A stretch of 64,000 nt of DNA from Phytohabitans rumicis (GTDB lineage Bacteria > Actinomycetota > Actinomycetes > Mycobacteriales > Micromonosporaceae). Position numbers and translations under genes: made by a program. The stretch lies in NCBI RefSeq assembly GCF_011764445.1, contig NZ_BLPG01000001.1, forward strand, positions 6,899,001 to 6,963,000, in the 5' to 3' direction. Position 1 is the stretch's first letter. Each line of letters opens with the position of its first letter. Below are positions 48,077 to 57,212 of the stretch, one piece after another. The notes beneath the pieces were generated by a model. That model made no database searches. It was not told the DNA's origin and worked only from the letters and a program-made list of their open reading frames with translations.

Positions 48077-51006
48077 ATGAAGCTCACCGCAAGAAAACGC
48101 CGGGTGGCTTTCGTCGCCGCCGGCGCGCTGGTCGCGGGAGGGATGGTGGGCCTGCCCGTAAGCATGGCCTACGCCGCGACCGCCTGCGACGTGGTCTATA
48201 CGACCAATGACTGGAGCACCGGCTTCACAGCCAGCGTGACGATCAGGAACATCGGCGATCCGCTGACGAGCTGGAACCTCGGCTTCGCCTTCCCCGGCAA
48301 CCAGCGCATCACGCAGGGCTGGTCCGCGAACTGGACCCAGGCCGCCGGCAGCAACCAAGTGACCGCCACCAACATGCCGTGGAACGGAAGCATCGCCACC
48401 AACGGCTCGGTCAACATCGGCTTCAACGCCTCGTACTCGGGCACCAACGGAAAGCCGACCGCCTTCACGATCAACGGTGTGGCCTGTGGCGGCACCGCCA
48501 ACCAGGCGCCCACCGTGACGCTGACCAGCCCGGCCCAGGGCGCGACGTTCACCGCGCCGGCGGACGTCACGTTCTCCGCCACCGCCAGCGACGCCGACGG
48601 CACGATCAACAGGGTCGAGTTCTACCGCAACGGCCTGCTGGTCAACACCGACACCACGGCGCCATACAGCTACCTCAACACCGCCCTGCCCGCCGGCAGC
48701 TACACGGTCCAGGCCAGGGCGTACGACAACGCGACCCCGGCGCTGACCGCGACCGCCGAACGGTCCTTCACGGTCACCGGCACCGGGCAGGCGAGCATCG
48801 TCACGCCCGCCACGCTCAGCATCGGTGAGGGCACCAGCGGCCAGCTGAACGTCAAGCTCAGCGCGGCACCCACCACCGCCAGCGTCACCGTCAACCTGGC
48901 CAAGACCGGCGACGCGGACGTCACCCTCGGCGCCACCAGCGCGACGATCACCTCGGCGAACTGGAGCACCGGCGTCAACGTGCCGGTGAGCGCGGCCCAG
49001 GACGCCGACAGCACCAACGACACGGCGACCATCACCGCGAGCGCGACCAACTACACCTCCTCGGTCACCGCGGTCACCGTGACCGACGACGAGGGCAGCA
49101 CGCCCGGCACGTACGGCGCCGAGTTCCTGGAGCTCTACAACAAGATCAAGGCTCCGGCGAACGGCTACTTCAGCCCCGAGGGCGTGCCGTACCACTCGGT
49201 CGAGACGCTGATCGTGGAGGCCCCGGACCACGGGCACGAGACCACCTCCGAGGCGTTCAGCTACTGGCTGTTCCTGGAGGCGATGTACGGCCGCACCACG
49301 CAGAACTGGGCGCCGTTCAACAACGCCTGGAACATCATGGAGCGGTACATCATCCCGACCGAGACGCAGGGTGGCTACAACCCGAACGACCCGGCCGACT
49401 ATGCCCCGAGGCCAACCAGCCCAGCCTGTACCCGCAGCAGGGCGGCCTGCTCAACTCCTCGATCCCGGTCGGCCAGGACCCGCTCTACAACGAGCTGACC
49501 TCCACCTACGGCAACAACCGCATGTACCAGATGCACTGGCTGATGGACGTCGACAACGTGTACGGCTTTGGCCGCTGCGGCGACCGCACCACCAAGCCGG
49601 CGTACATCAACACGTACCAGCGCGGCCCGCAGGAGGGCGTCTTCGAGACTGTCCCGCACCCGTCGTGCGAGACGTTCAACTTCGGGCGCACCGGCAACGG
49701 CGGCTACCTGCCGATCTTCATCGGTGACTCGACGTACACCCAGCAGTGGCGGTACACGAGCGCACCCGACGCCGACGCGCGCGCCGTCCAGGCCGCGTAC
49801 TGGGCGCTGAAGTGGGCCAAGGAGCAGGGCAAGCAGGCGGACATCTCGGCCACCATCACCAAGGCCGCGCAGATGGGCGACTACCTGCGGTACTCGATGT
49901 ACGACAAGTACTTCAAGAACCCGGGCTGCGCGTCGCCGACCTGCACCGCGGGCACCGGCAAGAGCAGCTCGACGTACCTGCTGTCCTGGTACTCCGCCTG
50001 GGGCGGCCCGCAGGGCAGCAGCAGCTGGGCGTGGCGCATCGGTTCCAGCCACAACCACGGCGGCTACCAGAACCCGTTCGCGGCCTGGGCGCTGTCCACC
50101 ACGCCGGAGCTGATCCCGCGGTCCTCGACCGCGCAGACCGACTGGGCGACCAGCCTCACCCGGCAGATCCAGTTCTACACCTGGCTGCAGTCCGCCGAGG
50201 GTGCCATCGCCGGTGGCGCGACCAACAGCTGGAACGGCGACTACAGCGCCCGCCCGGCCGGCGCGCCGCAGTTCTACGGCATGACGTACGACGTGGACCC
50301 GGTGTACCACGACCCGCCGTCGAACCAGTGGTTCGGCTTCCAGGCGTGGACCATGGAGCGGGTCGCGGAGTACTACTACGAGACCGGCAACGCGCAGGCC
50401 AAGGCGCTGCTGGACAAGTGGGTCACCTGGGCGATCGCCAACACGACGGTCAGCGGCACCACGTACCAGATCCCGTCGACGCTGAGCTGGTCCGGCCAGC
50501 CCGGCGGCAACTGGACCAGCAGCACCACCTCGGTCAACAACGCCGGCCTGCACGTGTCCGTCGTGGACCACACGCAGGACGTCGGTGTTGCCGGCGCGTA
50601 CGCCCGGACGCTGATCTACTACGGCGCCAAGGCCAACCACGCGCAGGCTCGCACCACGGCCAAGGCGCTGCTCGACGCCGTCCTTGCCCGCAAGGACACC
50701 CGCGGCGTGTCGGTGACCGAGACCCGGGCGGACTACAACCGGTTCGACGACGCCTACAACTCCAGCACCGGCCAGGGCCTGTACATCCCGCCGAGCTACA
50801 CCGGCGTCATGCCGAACGGCGACGCGATCAACTCCAGCAGCACCTTCATCAGCATCCGGTCGTTCCTGCGCAACGACCCGGAGTGGCCGAAGGTGCAGGC
50901 GTACCTGAACGGTGGTGCGGCTCCAACGTTCACCTACCACCGCTTCTGGGCACAGGTTGATGTGGCCATGGCACTGCACGACTACGACCGGCTGATCGGC
51001 GCCTGA
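48077..51006 (+). CDS. Secreted GH48 exocellulase with N-terminal CBM2 and two beta-sandwich linkers, frameshifted
   Basis: Domains in order: signal peptide (about 1-34), CBM2 (35-138, ACDVVYTTNDWSTGFTASVT), a bacterial Ig-like domain (about 142-235, APTVTLTSPAQGATF), a Calx-beta-like domain (about 238-340), and GH48 (from about 350). The GH48 part has PDHGHETTSEAFSYW with the known acid Glu. The frame breaks after NDPADYAP; one C added to the CCCC run at 49404-49407 restores PEANQPSLYPQQGG and gives 976 residues. ATG 48077 follows GAGGAG. GH48 enzymes are processive cellobiohydrolases acting from the reducing end. Confidence 0.9.
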
Positions 51007-51023
51007 CAACCGATCGGCAACCC

Positions 51024-51067
51024 CCTCGGGTGGGGATGGTTCCTCTCCTTCCCATCCCCACCCGAGG
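51024..51067 (+). terminator. Terminator after GH48
   Basis: A perfect 16-bp stem (51024-51039 with 51052-51067) and 12-nt loop start 17 bp after the GH48 stop. A pyrimidine-rich tract follows rather than a strict T run. Confidence 0.85.
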
Positions 51068-51085
51068 TACCCCTCTCATCTAGTC

Positions 51086-51139
51086 AGCCTGATTCCCACG
51101 GTCAGGCTTGCTAGACGGCCTGATTCCCACGGTCAGGCC
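51086..51139. repeat. Two tandem hairpins with covarying stems
   Basis: Two 31-bp-spaced units share the loop TTCCCACGG. The first stem is AGCCTGA (51086-51092) with TCAGGCT (51102-51108). The second is GGCCTGA (51117-51123) with TCAGGCC (51133-51139). The single stem difference is compensated on the other side, so the pairing itself seems to be kept. Confidence 0.8.
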
Positions 51140-51145
51140 AGCTAG

Positions 51146-51193
51146 TGGTGGGCCGGCCGGATTGGCCAACGCAGCGGTCCGGCTGGCCCACCA
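51146..51193 (-). terminator. Inverted repeat downstream of the leftward secreted-protein gene
   Basis: TGGTGGGCC at 51146-51154 pairs with 51185-51193, with further partial pairing inside. It starts about 50 bp after the stop of the leftward gene and could be its terminator. Confidence 0.5.
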
Positions 51194-51245
51194 CCCCAAA
51201 TCATCCGGGCGGGTGGCACTACGGTGTCACTCGCCCGGCTCAATG

Positions 51246-51827
51246 TCACGACCGGTAGCAGCGCCAGGCGTTGGGATCGCGACCGTTGGACGTCTGCGCG
51301 AACGCGCTGCTCCCGTAGCGGATCCGGCACGCTGCGTTCATGTCCACGGTGGTGGGTGGCACGCCCCAGCGAAAGCACCACCAGCGCCCGTCGCCCTGCT
51401 GGCCCGGCTGCACGTAGGAGTCGCGGTCGCGCTGCTTGCACCAGGCGTCGGTGATGCCCCACAACTGGCCGCTGTCGCTCGGCCCGAGCAGGACCGGTTC
51501 GCGGGGCGGCGCGGCCGTCGTACGCCGCGGCGTCGGGCTGCTGCGGGCCACCGGCTGGCGCGACGAGGCCGTCGGCTTCGGCTTCGCCCACGACGGTGCG
51601 GGCGTGGGGGCCGCCGTCGGCGGCGCGACCTGCGTCACGGACTCCAGCGGCGTGGGTACGACGAAAGGGGCCGGCTCGGCGCTCTCGGCGGTGACCGACT
51701 GCGCGGAGTTCCAGGTCAGGCTCGTGCCGGAGACGAACGGCACCGAGCAGAGCAGCACCAGTGTGCCCAGCCCCACGGCCGCGCCCAGCCAGCCATACTC
51801 CCGCGCCAGCCGCTGCACCATGCTCAC
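51246..51827 (-). CDS. Membrane-anchored or secreted Pro/Ala-rich protein with C-terminal Cys domain, hypothetical
   Basis: The 193-residue product has an N-terminal hydrophobic segment (about 13-33, LGAAVGLGTLVLLCSVPFVS), a Pro/Ala/Thr-rich spacer to about residue 110, and a compact C-terminal domain with three Cys and several Trp (DAWCKQRDRDSYVQPGQQGD, then RWWCFRWGVPP and AACRIRYGSSAFAQ). The spacer suggests the domain is held away from the membrane. No family is recognised. The C-terminal domain looks like a small extracellular binding module. Confidence 0.75.
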   Translation of the reverse strand: MSMVQRLAREYGWLGAAVGLGTLVLLCSVPFVSGTSLTWNSAQSVTAESAEPAPFVVPTPLESVTQVAPPTAAPTPAPSWAKPKPTASSRQPVARSSPTPRRTTAAPPREPVLLGPSDSGQLWGITDAWCKQRDRDSYVQPGQQGDGRWWCFRWGVPPTTVDMNAACRIRYGSSAFAQTSNGRDPNAWRCYRS

Positions 51828-51890
51828 CGCGGCACTCTAACCACTCGTGTCACTCGGTGACTCCCACGACAGGCCAGGTCAAGGTCCATT

Positions 51891-52011
51891 TGTCGGTCAG
51901 CCGACAGCCAGCCATTTCGCGCGGGATCAGGCACATTCGCGTACCCCACAAACCGCCGGATGGGGTAACCTGTTTAAAGGAGAGGCCGCTTCCCCCGTGG
52001 CGGCCTCTCCT
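51891..52011 (+). ncRNA. Candidate small RNA ending in an intrinsic terminator
   Basis: A chain of hairpins without an open frame: 51891-51896 with 51901-51906 (TCAG loop), and TACCCCA at 51942-51948 with 51961-51967. It ends in a perfect 12-bp stem (51978-51989 with 52000-52011) followed by CTTTGT. A smaller stem lies before it at 51849-51861. No gene ends here on the plus strand, since the upstream gene reads away, so the terminator is an orphan. The identity is unknown and the promoter is not seen. Confidence 0.4.
51978..52011 (+). terminator. Orphan 12-bp terminator hairpin upstream of the acyltransferase gene
   Basis: AGGAGAGGCCGC pairs perfectly with 52000-52011 around a 10-nt loop. 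AAA precedes it and TTT follows, so it could work in both directions. It is 64 bp before the acyltransferase start, which makes it either the end of a small transcript or a leader attenuator for that gene. Confidence 0.8.
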
Positions 52012-52075
52012 CTTTGTGGTTTGGGGTCCTCGCTGCGTTTGTCGCGTCTCCGCTCGTGTGGTTGGCTAGGTCCCC

Positions 52076-53152
52076 GTGCCCCGACTGCCGTCGCTGACCG
52101 GACTACGTTTCGCCGCCGCCTTCCTGGTGTTCGGGCTGCACGCGTACTCCTTCGTTCCGCTCGTCGACCCGTTCGCGCGGCGGGTCGCCAAGCTCCTGTT
52201 CGACGCCGGTGACCTGGGCGTCTCGTTCTTCTTCGTGCTGTCCGGCTTCGTGCTGACCTGGTCGGTCAAGCCCGGCCGCACGCCATGGCGCTTCTGGCAG
52301 GGGCGGATCGCGCGGGTCTACCCGGCGCACCTCATCGCGCTCGCGCTCGCCGTGGGCTCACTCGTCGTGACCGACCGGATACCGCCGATCTTCTGGGAGC
52401 CGCTCGGCGCCAGCGCGCTGCTCGTGCACGGCTGGTACACACAGGACTTCGTCTACCTCGGCATCAACCCGGTGGCCTGGTCGCTGTCCGCCGAGATGTT
52501 CTTCTACCTGTGCTTCCCGCTGCTACACGCGGGCCTGCGCCGGCTGCGCCCCGCGTACCTGTACGCCATCGGCGCCGCCCTCATCGCGGTGACCTGGCTC
52601 ATGCCGGCCATCGCCACGGTCGCGGTGGCGCCCGAGCACGAACGCTGGTTCGTCTACATCTTCCCGGTGACCCGGATGGCCGAGTTCACGCTCGGCATCG
52701 TGCTGGCGCGGCTGGTCATCGTCGGCGCGTGGCGCGGGCCGGGGCTGCGCCTGGCCACCGGCCTGTTCCTGGCGAACTACCTCGCCGTCGGCTGGGCGCC
52801 CGCGCAGACCCGCGACACCGCGGCCACCATCGTCGGGACCGCGCTGCTCATCCCCGCGGCCGCGCGCGCCGACCTGAGCGGCGCCCGGTCGGTGTGGCGG
52901 CATCCGGTGGCCGTGCACCTCGGCGAGGTGTCGTACGCGTTCTTCCTGGTGCACCTGCTGGTCATCGTCACCGCGGTCGAGCTCTTCGAGATGCGCGGAC
53001 CGTGGGCGTTCTGGCCGGCGGTCGGGATCGCCGCCGGCCTGCTCGCCGCCGCGTACGCCCTGGCGTACGCGGTGCACCGCTTCGTCGAGGTGCCGGGGAT
53101 GCGGCTGCTGTCGCCTAGCCGGCGCTCGCCAGCGGCAGCGTCACGCGGCTAG
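52076..53152 (+). CDS. Acyltransferase family 3 (OafA-like) membrane protein
   Basis: The 358-residue protein has about 10 membrane helices. It starts LPSLTGLRFAAAFLVFGLHA, with the conserved Arg and His of acyltransferase-3, and contains FFFVLSGFVLTWS, RIARVYPAHLIAL and WSLSAEMFFYL. These enzymes O-acylate sugars, lipids or antibiotics at the membrane. The GTG at 52076 is the only good start. Its end overlaps the convergent peptidase gene by 38 bp. Confidence 0.9.
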   Translation: MPRLPSLTGLRFAAAFLVFGLHAYSFVPLVDPFARRVAKLLFDAGDLGVSFFFVLSGFVLTWSVKPGRTPWRFWQGRIARVYPAHLIALALAVGSLVVTDRIPPIFWEPLGASALLVHGWYTQDFVYLGINPVAWSLSAEMFFYLCFPLLHAGLRRLRPAYLYAIGAALIAVTWLMPAIATVAVAPEHERWFVYIFPVTRMAEFTLGIVLARLVIVGAWRGPGLRLATGLFLANYLAVGWAPAQTRDTAATIVGTALLIPAAARADLSGARSVWRHPVAVHLGEVSYAFFLVHLLVIVTAVELFEMRGPWAFWPAVGIAAGLLAAAYALAYAVHRFVEVPGMRLLSPSRRSPAAASRG

Positions 53153-54947
53153 CGCGCAGGTCCACGGTGACCTGCGTGCCGGCCCGGTAGCGCAGCGTGT
53201 AGTCGCGGTCGGTCGAGATGAGCACGATCCCGATCCGGTGCCCGGCCGCGAAGACGTGGTCCTGCGGTTGCATGCCCCAGGAGAACGAGTACGCCTTACC
53301 GGGCGTGATCGGGTCGGTACGCCAGATCGACTTCCGGTTGCGCACGTCCAGCCAGCCCCGGGACACGATCTTCCACGGCGTGGACTCCACGGTGTACCGC
53401 ACGCGGTTGAAGCAGCCCGGGTCGCCGGGGATGCTGGGGCCGACGCAGTCCTGGCCCTCGCCCGGCGCCAGACCGGTCGCCCGGTCCGCCGTGCCGTAGT
53501 CGACCAGCAGCGCGGTCAGGTACGGCGAGCGACCGTCCAGGCTGGCCCGCACGTCCAGCCGCGGCGTCCCGGACAGGTGCAGCGGCCGGTCCAGCGGCGC
53601 GGTGAGGAACGCCAGCCGGTTGGGGTCGGCGGCCTGCTCGCCCGCGACCAGGTCCTCCGCGGTACGGCTCGGCGCGTCCACGAAGCTGGTGCCCTGCCCG
53701 GCCACGGCGAGCGGGCCGAGGCGCAGCGTGGTCGCCCGGGTGCCCGGCACCGGCCAATTGCGGTAGGTACGCCACTGGTTCGGCGCGACCTCGACGTCGG
53801 CCACCGGCTCGGCCATGATGCCGTTGTCGACCCGGTGCAGCCAGCTATCGAACCAGCGGTGCAGGGTCGCGACCCACTCCGCGCGGCGTACCGAGAACGG
53901 GCTGGTGTGCGGGCCCTGGTGCAGCCAGATCTTGCGCGGCACGCCCCGGGCCGCCAGCGCGTCCCACCACTGTCCGAAGTGCTGGGTCTTGACGTTCCAG
54001 TCGTTGAGGCCGTGCACGAGCAGCACGCTGGCCCGCACCTTGCCGGCGTCGCGCAGATAGTCGCGCTCCTGCCAGAACCTGCTGTAGTCGCCGGTTTCCC
54101 GGTCCTGGTCCCGCTCCAGCGCGGCGATCACGTCCGCGCACTGCTCCGGCCGCTGGCGGGTCAGCACCGCCTTGGCCAGGATGTCGGTGTCCTCGCCCTG
54201 GAAGCCGCCGGGGGCCACCACGCCGCCGTTGGCGCGGTAGTAGTCGTACCAGCTGGAGATGGCGGCGATCGGCACGATGGTCTCCAGGCCGCGCACCCCG
54301 GTCGCGGCGACCGCGTTGGGCAGCGTGCCGTTGTACGACGTACCCGTCATGCCGACCCGGCCGCTGGACCAGCGCGCGGCGGCCGGGCGGCCGTCGACGT
54401 CGGTGGCCCGGGCCCGCCCGGTCAGCCAGTCCACGACCGCCTTCATGCCGAGGGTCTCGTTCTCCCCGCCGGAGGTGGGGCAGCCGTCCGAGCCGCCGCT
54501 GCCGAGGCTGTCCGCGAACACCACCGCGTAGCCGCGCGGCACGAAGTAGTTGTCCAGGAACCCGCCGAAGAAGATCTCCTCCTCGACGCTGCGCGCGGCG
54601 GCCCACCGGGTGGCCGCGCCCGCGTCGTCCCGGTCGATGTCGTCGTGGTTGGGCACGTCGAGGATGCCGGCGTAGTACGGGCTCGGCTGGAAGATCGTGG
54701 GTACGCGCAGGCCCTGCTCGGTCTCGCGCGGCCGGATGATCCGCGCCTCCACCCGGTCGCGCCGGCCGTCGCCGTCGCTGTCGACCGTGGTCTCGATGAA
54801 GACCCGCTCCCGGATCGCCTGCGTGTAGTCGAACACCGGCTGGGTCACCCCGTCCCGCACCACCACCCGGGGCGCGGCGGACGCCGCCGCGGGACTCGCG
54901 AGTGTGACGATCATGCCGGCCAGCGCTGCCCCCATCAACCATCGCAT
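53115..54947 (-). CDS. Secreted S15-family Xaa-Pro dipeptidyl-peptidase (CocE/NonD-like)
   Basis: The 610-residue enzyme has a signal peptide (about 1-25) and an alpha/beta hydrolase domain with nucleophile Ser in GMTGTSYNGTLPNAVAATG, Asp in VHGLNDWNVK and His in HQGPHTSPF. A C-terminal jelly-roll domain follows (about 370-610). This is the X-Pro dipeptidyl-peptidase layout, cutting N-terminal Xaa-Pro pairs, though esterase or acylase activity occurs in relatives. ATG 54947 was chosen at the signal peptide; the open frame continues upstream over the LLM gene and is not coding there. Confidence 0.9.
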   Translation of the reverse strand: MRWLMGAALAGMIVTLASPAAASAAPRVVVRDGVTQPVFDYTQAIRERVFIETTVDSDGDGRRDRVEARIIRPRETEQGLRVPTIFQPSPYYAGILDVPNHDDIDRDDAGAATRWAAARSVEEEIFFGGFLDNYFVPRGYAVVFADSLGSGGSDGCPTSGGENETLGMKAVVDWLTGRARATDVDGRPAAARWSSGRVGMTGTSYNGTLPNAVAATGVRGLETIVPIAAISSWYDYYRANGGVVAPGGFQGEDTDILAKAVLTRQRPEQCADVIAALERDQDRETGDYSRFWQERDYLRDAGKVRASVLLVHGLNDWNVKTQHFGQWWDALAARGVPRKIWLHQGPHTSPFSVRRAEWVATLHRWFDSWLHRVDNGIMAEPVADVEVAPNQWRTYRNWPVPGTRATTLRLGPLAVAGQGTSFVDAPSRTAEDLVAGEQAADPNRLAFLTAPLDRPLHLSGTPRLDVRASLDGRSPYLTALLVDYGTADRATGLAPGEGQDCVGPSIPGDPGCFNRVRYTVESTPWKIVSRGWLDVRNRKSIWRTDPITPGKAYSFSWGMQPQDHVFAAGHRIGIVLISTDRDYTLRYRAGTQVTVDLRASRVTLPLASAG

Positions 54948-54957
54948 GGCATCGACC

Positions 54958-55839
54958 CTAGCGGATGAGTGCGGGCAACACGCCGGTCGCGACCTCCTCC
55001 AGGACGGCTTCGTCGCCGGCGTACCAGCTGCTGGCGCGCGGCCAGTGGGTGACGACGTCGGTGAAGCCGTGCTCCGCCGCCCGCCCGACCGCGTCGGCGA
55101 AGTAGGCCGCGCTGGACAGCGAGAACACCGGCGCCGCGTCGAGCGAGAGGTACCTGTCCACGGTGGACGGATCTTTTTGTTCTTTCGCGAGCGTCTCGTC
55201 GAAGCGGTCGGCGTTGTCCCGTACCGCCCGCCACCACTGGTCCAGGTCGGTGGTCTTGGCGCCGGTCGTGATCCAGCCGGTGCCGTAGCGGGCGGCCAGC
55301 CGCATCGAGCGCGGACCGTTGGCGGCGACCACGAACGGCACTCGCGGCGACTGCACACTCCCGGGCGTGCCGCGCGCGTCGACGGCCGCGTAGTGCTCGC
55401 CGCGTACGGTCACCGGCTCGTCGCGCAGCAGCCGGTCGAGCACGTCGAGGAACTCGGCGAACCGGTCGACCCGGGCCCGCGCGGACAGCGCCGGCCAGCC
55501 CAGCACGTCGGCGTCGTACCCGCCGATGCCGCCCGCGCCCACGCCGAGCGTCAGCCGGCCGCCGGAGATGTCGTCCAGCGCCGTCACCTCCCGGGCGAAG
55601 TGCACCGGGTGCCGGAAGTTGGGCGAGGCCACCAGCGTGCCCAGCCGGATCCGCGACGTCACCATGGCGGCAGCGGTCAGCGTCGGCACCGCGTCGAACC
55701 AGGGCCCGTCGACCAGGTCGCGCCAGCCGACGTGGTCGTAGGTCCAGGCGTGGTCGAAGCCGTACGCCTCCGCGCGCCGCCAGCGCTCCGCGGCCGTCGC
55801 CCACCGCTGGTCCGCCAGAATCACGATGCCCACCCGCAT
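54958..55839 (-). CDS. LLM-class flavin-dependent oxidoreductase
   Basis: The 293-residue TIM-barrel protein has the bacterial-luciferase-like fold: GIVILADQRW, AEAYGFDHAWTYDHVGW, RIRLGTLVASPNFRHPVHFA, SGGRLTLGVGAGGIGGY and VPFVVAANGPRSMRLAARYG. It would use F420 or FMN; in actinomycetes F420 is likely. The substrate is unknown. It lies just upstream of the peptidase gene (10-bp gap), and is divergent from the acetamidase gene. Confidence 0.9.
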   Translation of the reverse strand: MRVGIVILADQRWATAAERWRRAEAYGFDHAWTYDHVGWRDLVDGPWFDAVPTLTAAAMVTSRIRLGTLVASPNFRHPVHFAREVTALDDISGGRLTLGVGAGGIGGYDADVLGWPALSARARVDRFAEFLDVLDRLLRDEPVTVRGEHYAAVDARGTPGSVQSPRVPFVVAANGPRSMRLAARYGTGWITTGAKTTDLDQWWRAVRDNADRFDETLAKEQKDPSTVDRYLSLDAAPVFSLSSAAYFADAVGRAAEHGFTDVVTHWPRASSWYAGDEAVLEEVATGVLPALIR

Positions 55840-55862
55840 GCGGGGCCACGCTACCCTGCGCT

Positions 55863-56792
55863 ATGCACGTTCTTGAGCCGGACGCTCGAACCCTGCACGG
55901 CTACTTCTCCCCGGACTACCCGCCGGTGCTCACCGTCGAGCCCGGCGACACGGTCCGGTTCTCCACTCTCGACTGCTGGTGGTCGGCCGGGCCGTACACC
56001 GGTGGCGGCATCCAGAACCGGCCGCGCGCCGAGCACTACCGCGCCGGGTACGGGCACGCCCTGGTCGGCCCGATCGCGGTGCGCGGCGCCCGGCCGGGCA
56101 TGGTGCTGGAGGTGCGCGTCGACGCGGTGGTCCCGGCCACCTGGGGCACCTGCGTGGCCGGCGGCTGGCCCAGCGCGTTCAACGAGCGGTACGGCGAGCT
56201 GGGCGAGACGGCAGTACACACCTGGGAGCTCGACCCCGAGGCGATGACCGGCCGCAACCAGCACGGCCATGGGGTGACGCTGCGGCCGTTCCTCGGCGTG
56301 ATGGGGATGCCGCCGGCTGAGCCGGGTGAGCACTCGACCATCCCGCCGCGCCGGCACGGCGGCAACCTCGACTGCCGCGACCTGGTCGCCGGCAGCACCC
56401 TGTACCTGCCGGTTCCGGTCGAGGGCGCGCTGTTCTCGGCCGGCGACGGGCACGCGAAGCAGGGCGACGGCGAGGTCAGCGGCACGGCGATCGAGTGCCC
56501 GATGGACCGGGTCGAGCTGACGTTCGGGCTGCGCGACGACTGGGCGCTGACCGGCCCGGTCGCTCGTACGGCGGCCGGCTGGCTGACGATGGGCCTGGGT
56601 CCGACCCTGGACGACGCCACGTACGAGGCGCTGGAGGCGATGTTCGCGCTGCTGGGCCGGCTGCACGGGGTGTCCCGCCGGGACGCGATCGCGCTGGCCA
56701 GCGTCGCCGTCGACGTCCGCGTCACCCAAATCGTCAACCAAACGGTCGGCGTGCACGCCGTCCTCCCCCACGACGCACTCCACACCGCGTGA
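55863..56792 (+). CDS. Acetamidase/formamidase-family protein
   Basis: The 309-residue protein has the FmdA/AmdA layout: HGYFSPDYPPVLTVEPGDTV, GPIAVRGARPGMVLEVRVD, HGGNLDCRDLVAGSTLYLPV and FSAGDGHAKQGDGEVSGTAI. The Asp, His and Glu in the last two stretches bind metal in the family. It hydrolyses small amides to ammonia and an acid. The divergent neighbour starts 23 bp away. Confidence 0.92.
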   Translation: MHVLEPDARTLHGYFSPDYPPVLTVEPGDTVRFSTLDCWWSAGPYTGGGIQNRPRAEHYRAGYGHALVGPIAVRGARPGMVLEVRVDAVVPATWGTCVAGGWPSAFNERYGELGETAVHTWELDPEAMTGRNQHGHGVTLRPFLGVMGMPPAEPGEHSTIPPRRHGGNLDCRDLVAGSTLYLPVPVEGALFSAGDGHAKQGDGEVSGTAIECPMDRVELTFGLRDDWALTGPVARTAAGWLTMGLGPTLDDATYEALEAMFALLGRLHGVSRRDAIALASVAVDVRVTQIVNQTVGVHAVLPHDALHTA

Positions 56793-56833
56793 CCGCGCCC
56801 CGCCCGCGGCGGGCGCCCCCCGTGCCCTCCGCC

Positions 56834-56938
56834 CGCCGATCAAGGACAACCCCGTCGATCAAGGGCAAACGGTCGTGGATCGGAGATCAAACCACGACCA
56901 TTCGCCCTTGATCGGCGAGGAGGTCCTTGATCGGCGGG
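56834..56938 (+). repeat. Intergenic 63-bp inverted-repeat element, copy E7 (core 56854-56916)
   Basis: The core centre (GGAGATCAAA) is on the plus strand, with one half-site on each side (from 56834 and at 56923-56936). It lies about 60 bp after the acetamidase stop. It is paired with E8 in the same orientation. Confidence 0.92.
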
Positions 56939-57025
56939 CGAGCGTCAACATCCGCCATGCCGGACCTCTGTTCGTGCGTGAGGTGCGGCTCCCGGTCCGG
57001 GCGGACCGGTCGGCGTACACCGCCT

Positions 57026-57198
57026 CGCCGATCAAGGGAAGGTGCGTCGATCAAGGGCATATGGCCGTGGTTCGGAGATCAAACCACGGCCATATGCCCT
57101 TGATCGGCGGGGAGGTCCTTGATCGGCGGGGAGGTCCTTGATCGGCGGGGAGGTCCTTGATCGAGGGGGAACGGCGAGGGGGTCCTTGATCGAGGGGC
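57026..57198 (+). repeat. Intergenic 63-bp inverted-repeat element, copy E8 (core 57046-57108), with tandem half-site array
   Basis: The core has the most perfect arms of all copies, with GGGCATATGGCCGTGG matched fully on the other side. On the right, a 19-bp unit containing CCTTGATCGG is repeated three times (about 57112-57168) and a fourth, changed copy follows near 57181-57194. The array ends about 15 bp from the stop of the DUF1772-like gene. Confidence 0.92.
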
Positions 57199-57212
57199 TG
57201 TGGTGGGCGTCT

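Noticed and set aside
51841-52011. tRNA or other named structural RNA
   Set aside because: No T-arm consensus or acceptor pairing is found; only generic hairpins and a terminator, so it is kept as an unnamed candidate.
53238-54968. 576-residue open frame on the plus strand over the S15 peptidase gene
   Set aside because: It is antisense to a gene with a complete catalytic triad; its composition is that of a shadow frame.
57046-57198. Possible CRISPR array, because short units recur at even spacing
   Set aside because: Units are 19 bp with no unique spacers between them, and no cas gene is present; it is a tandem half-site array of the 63-bp element.
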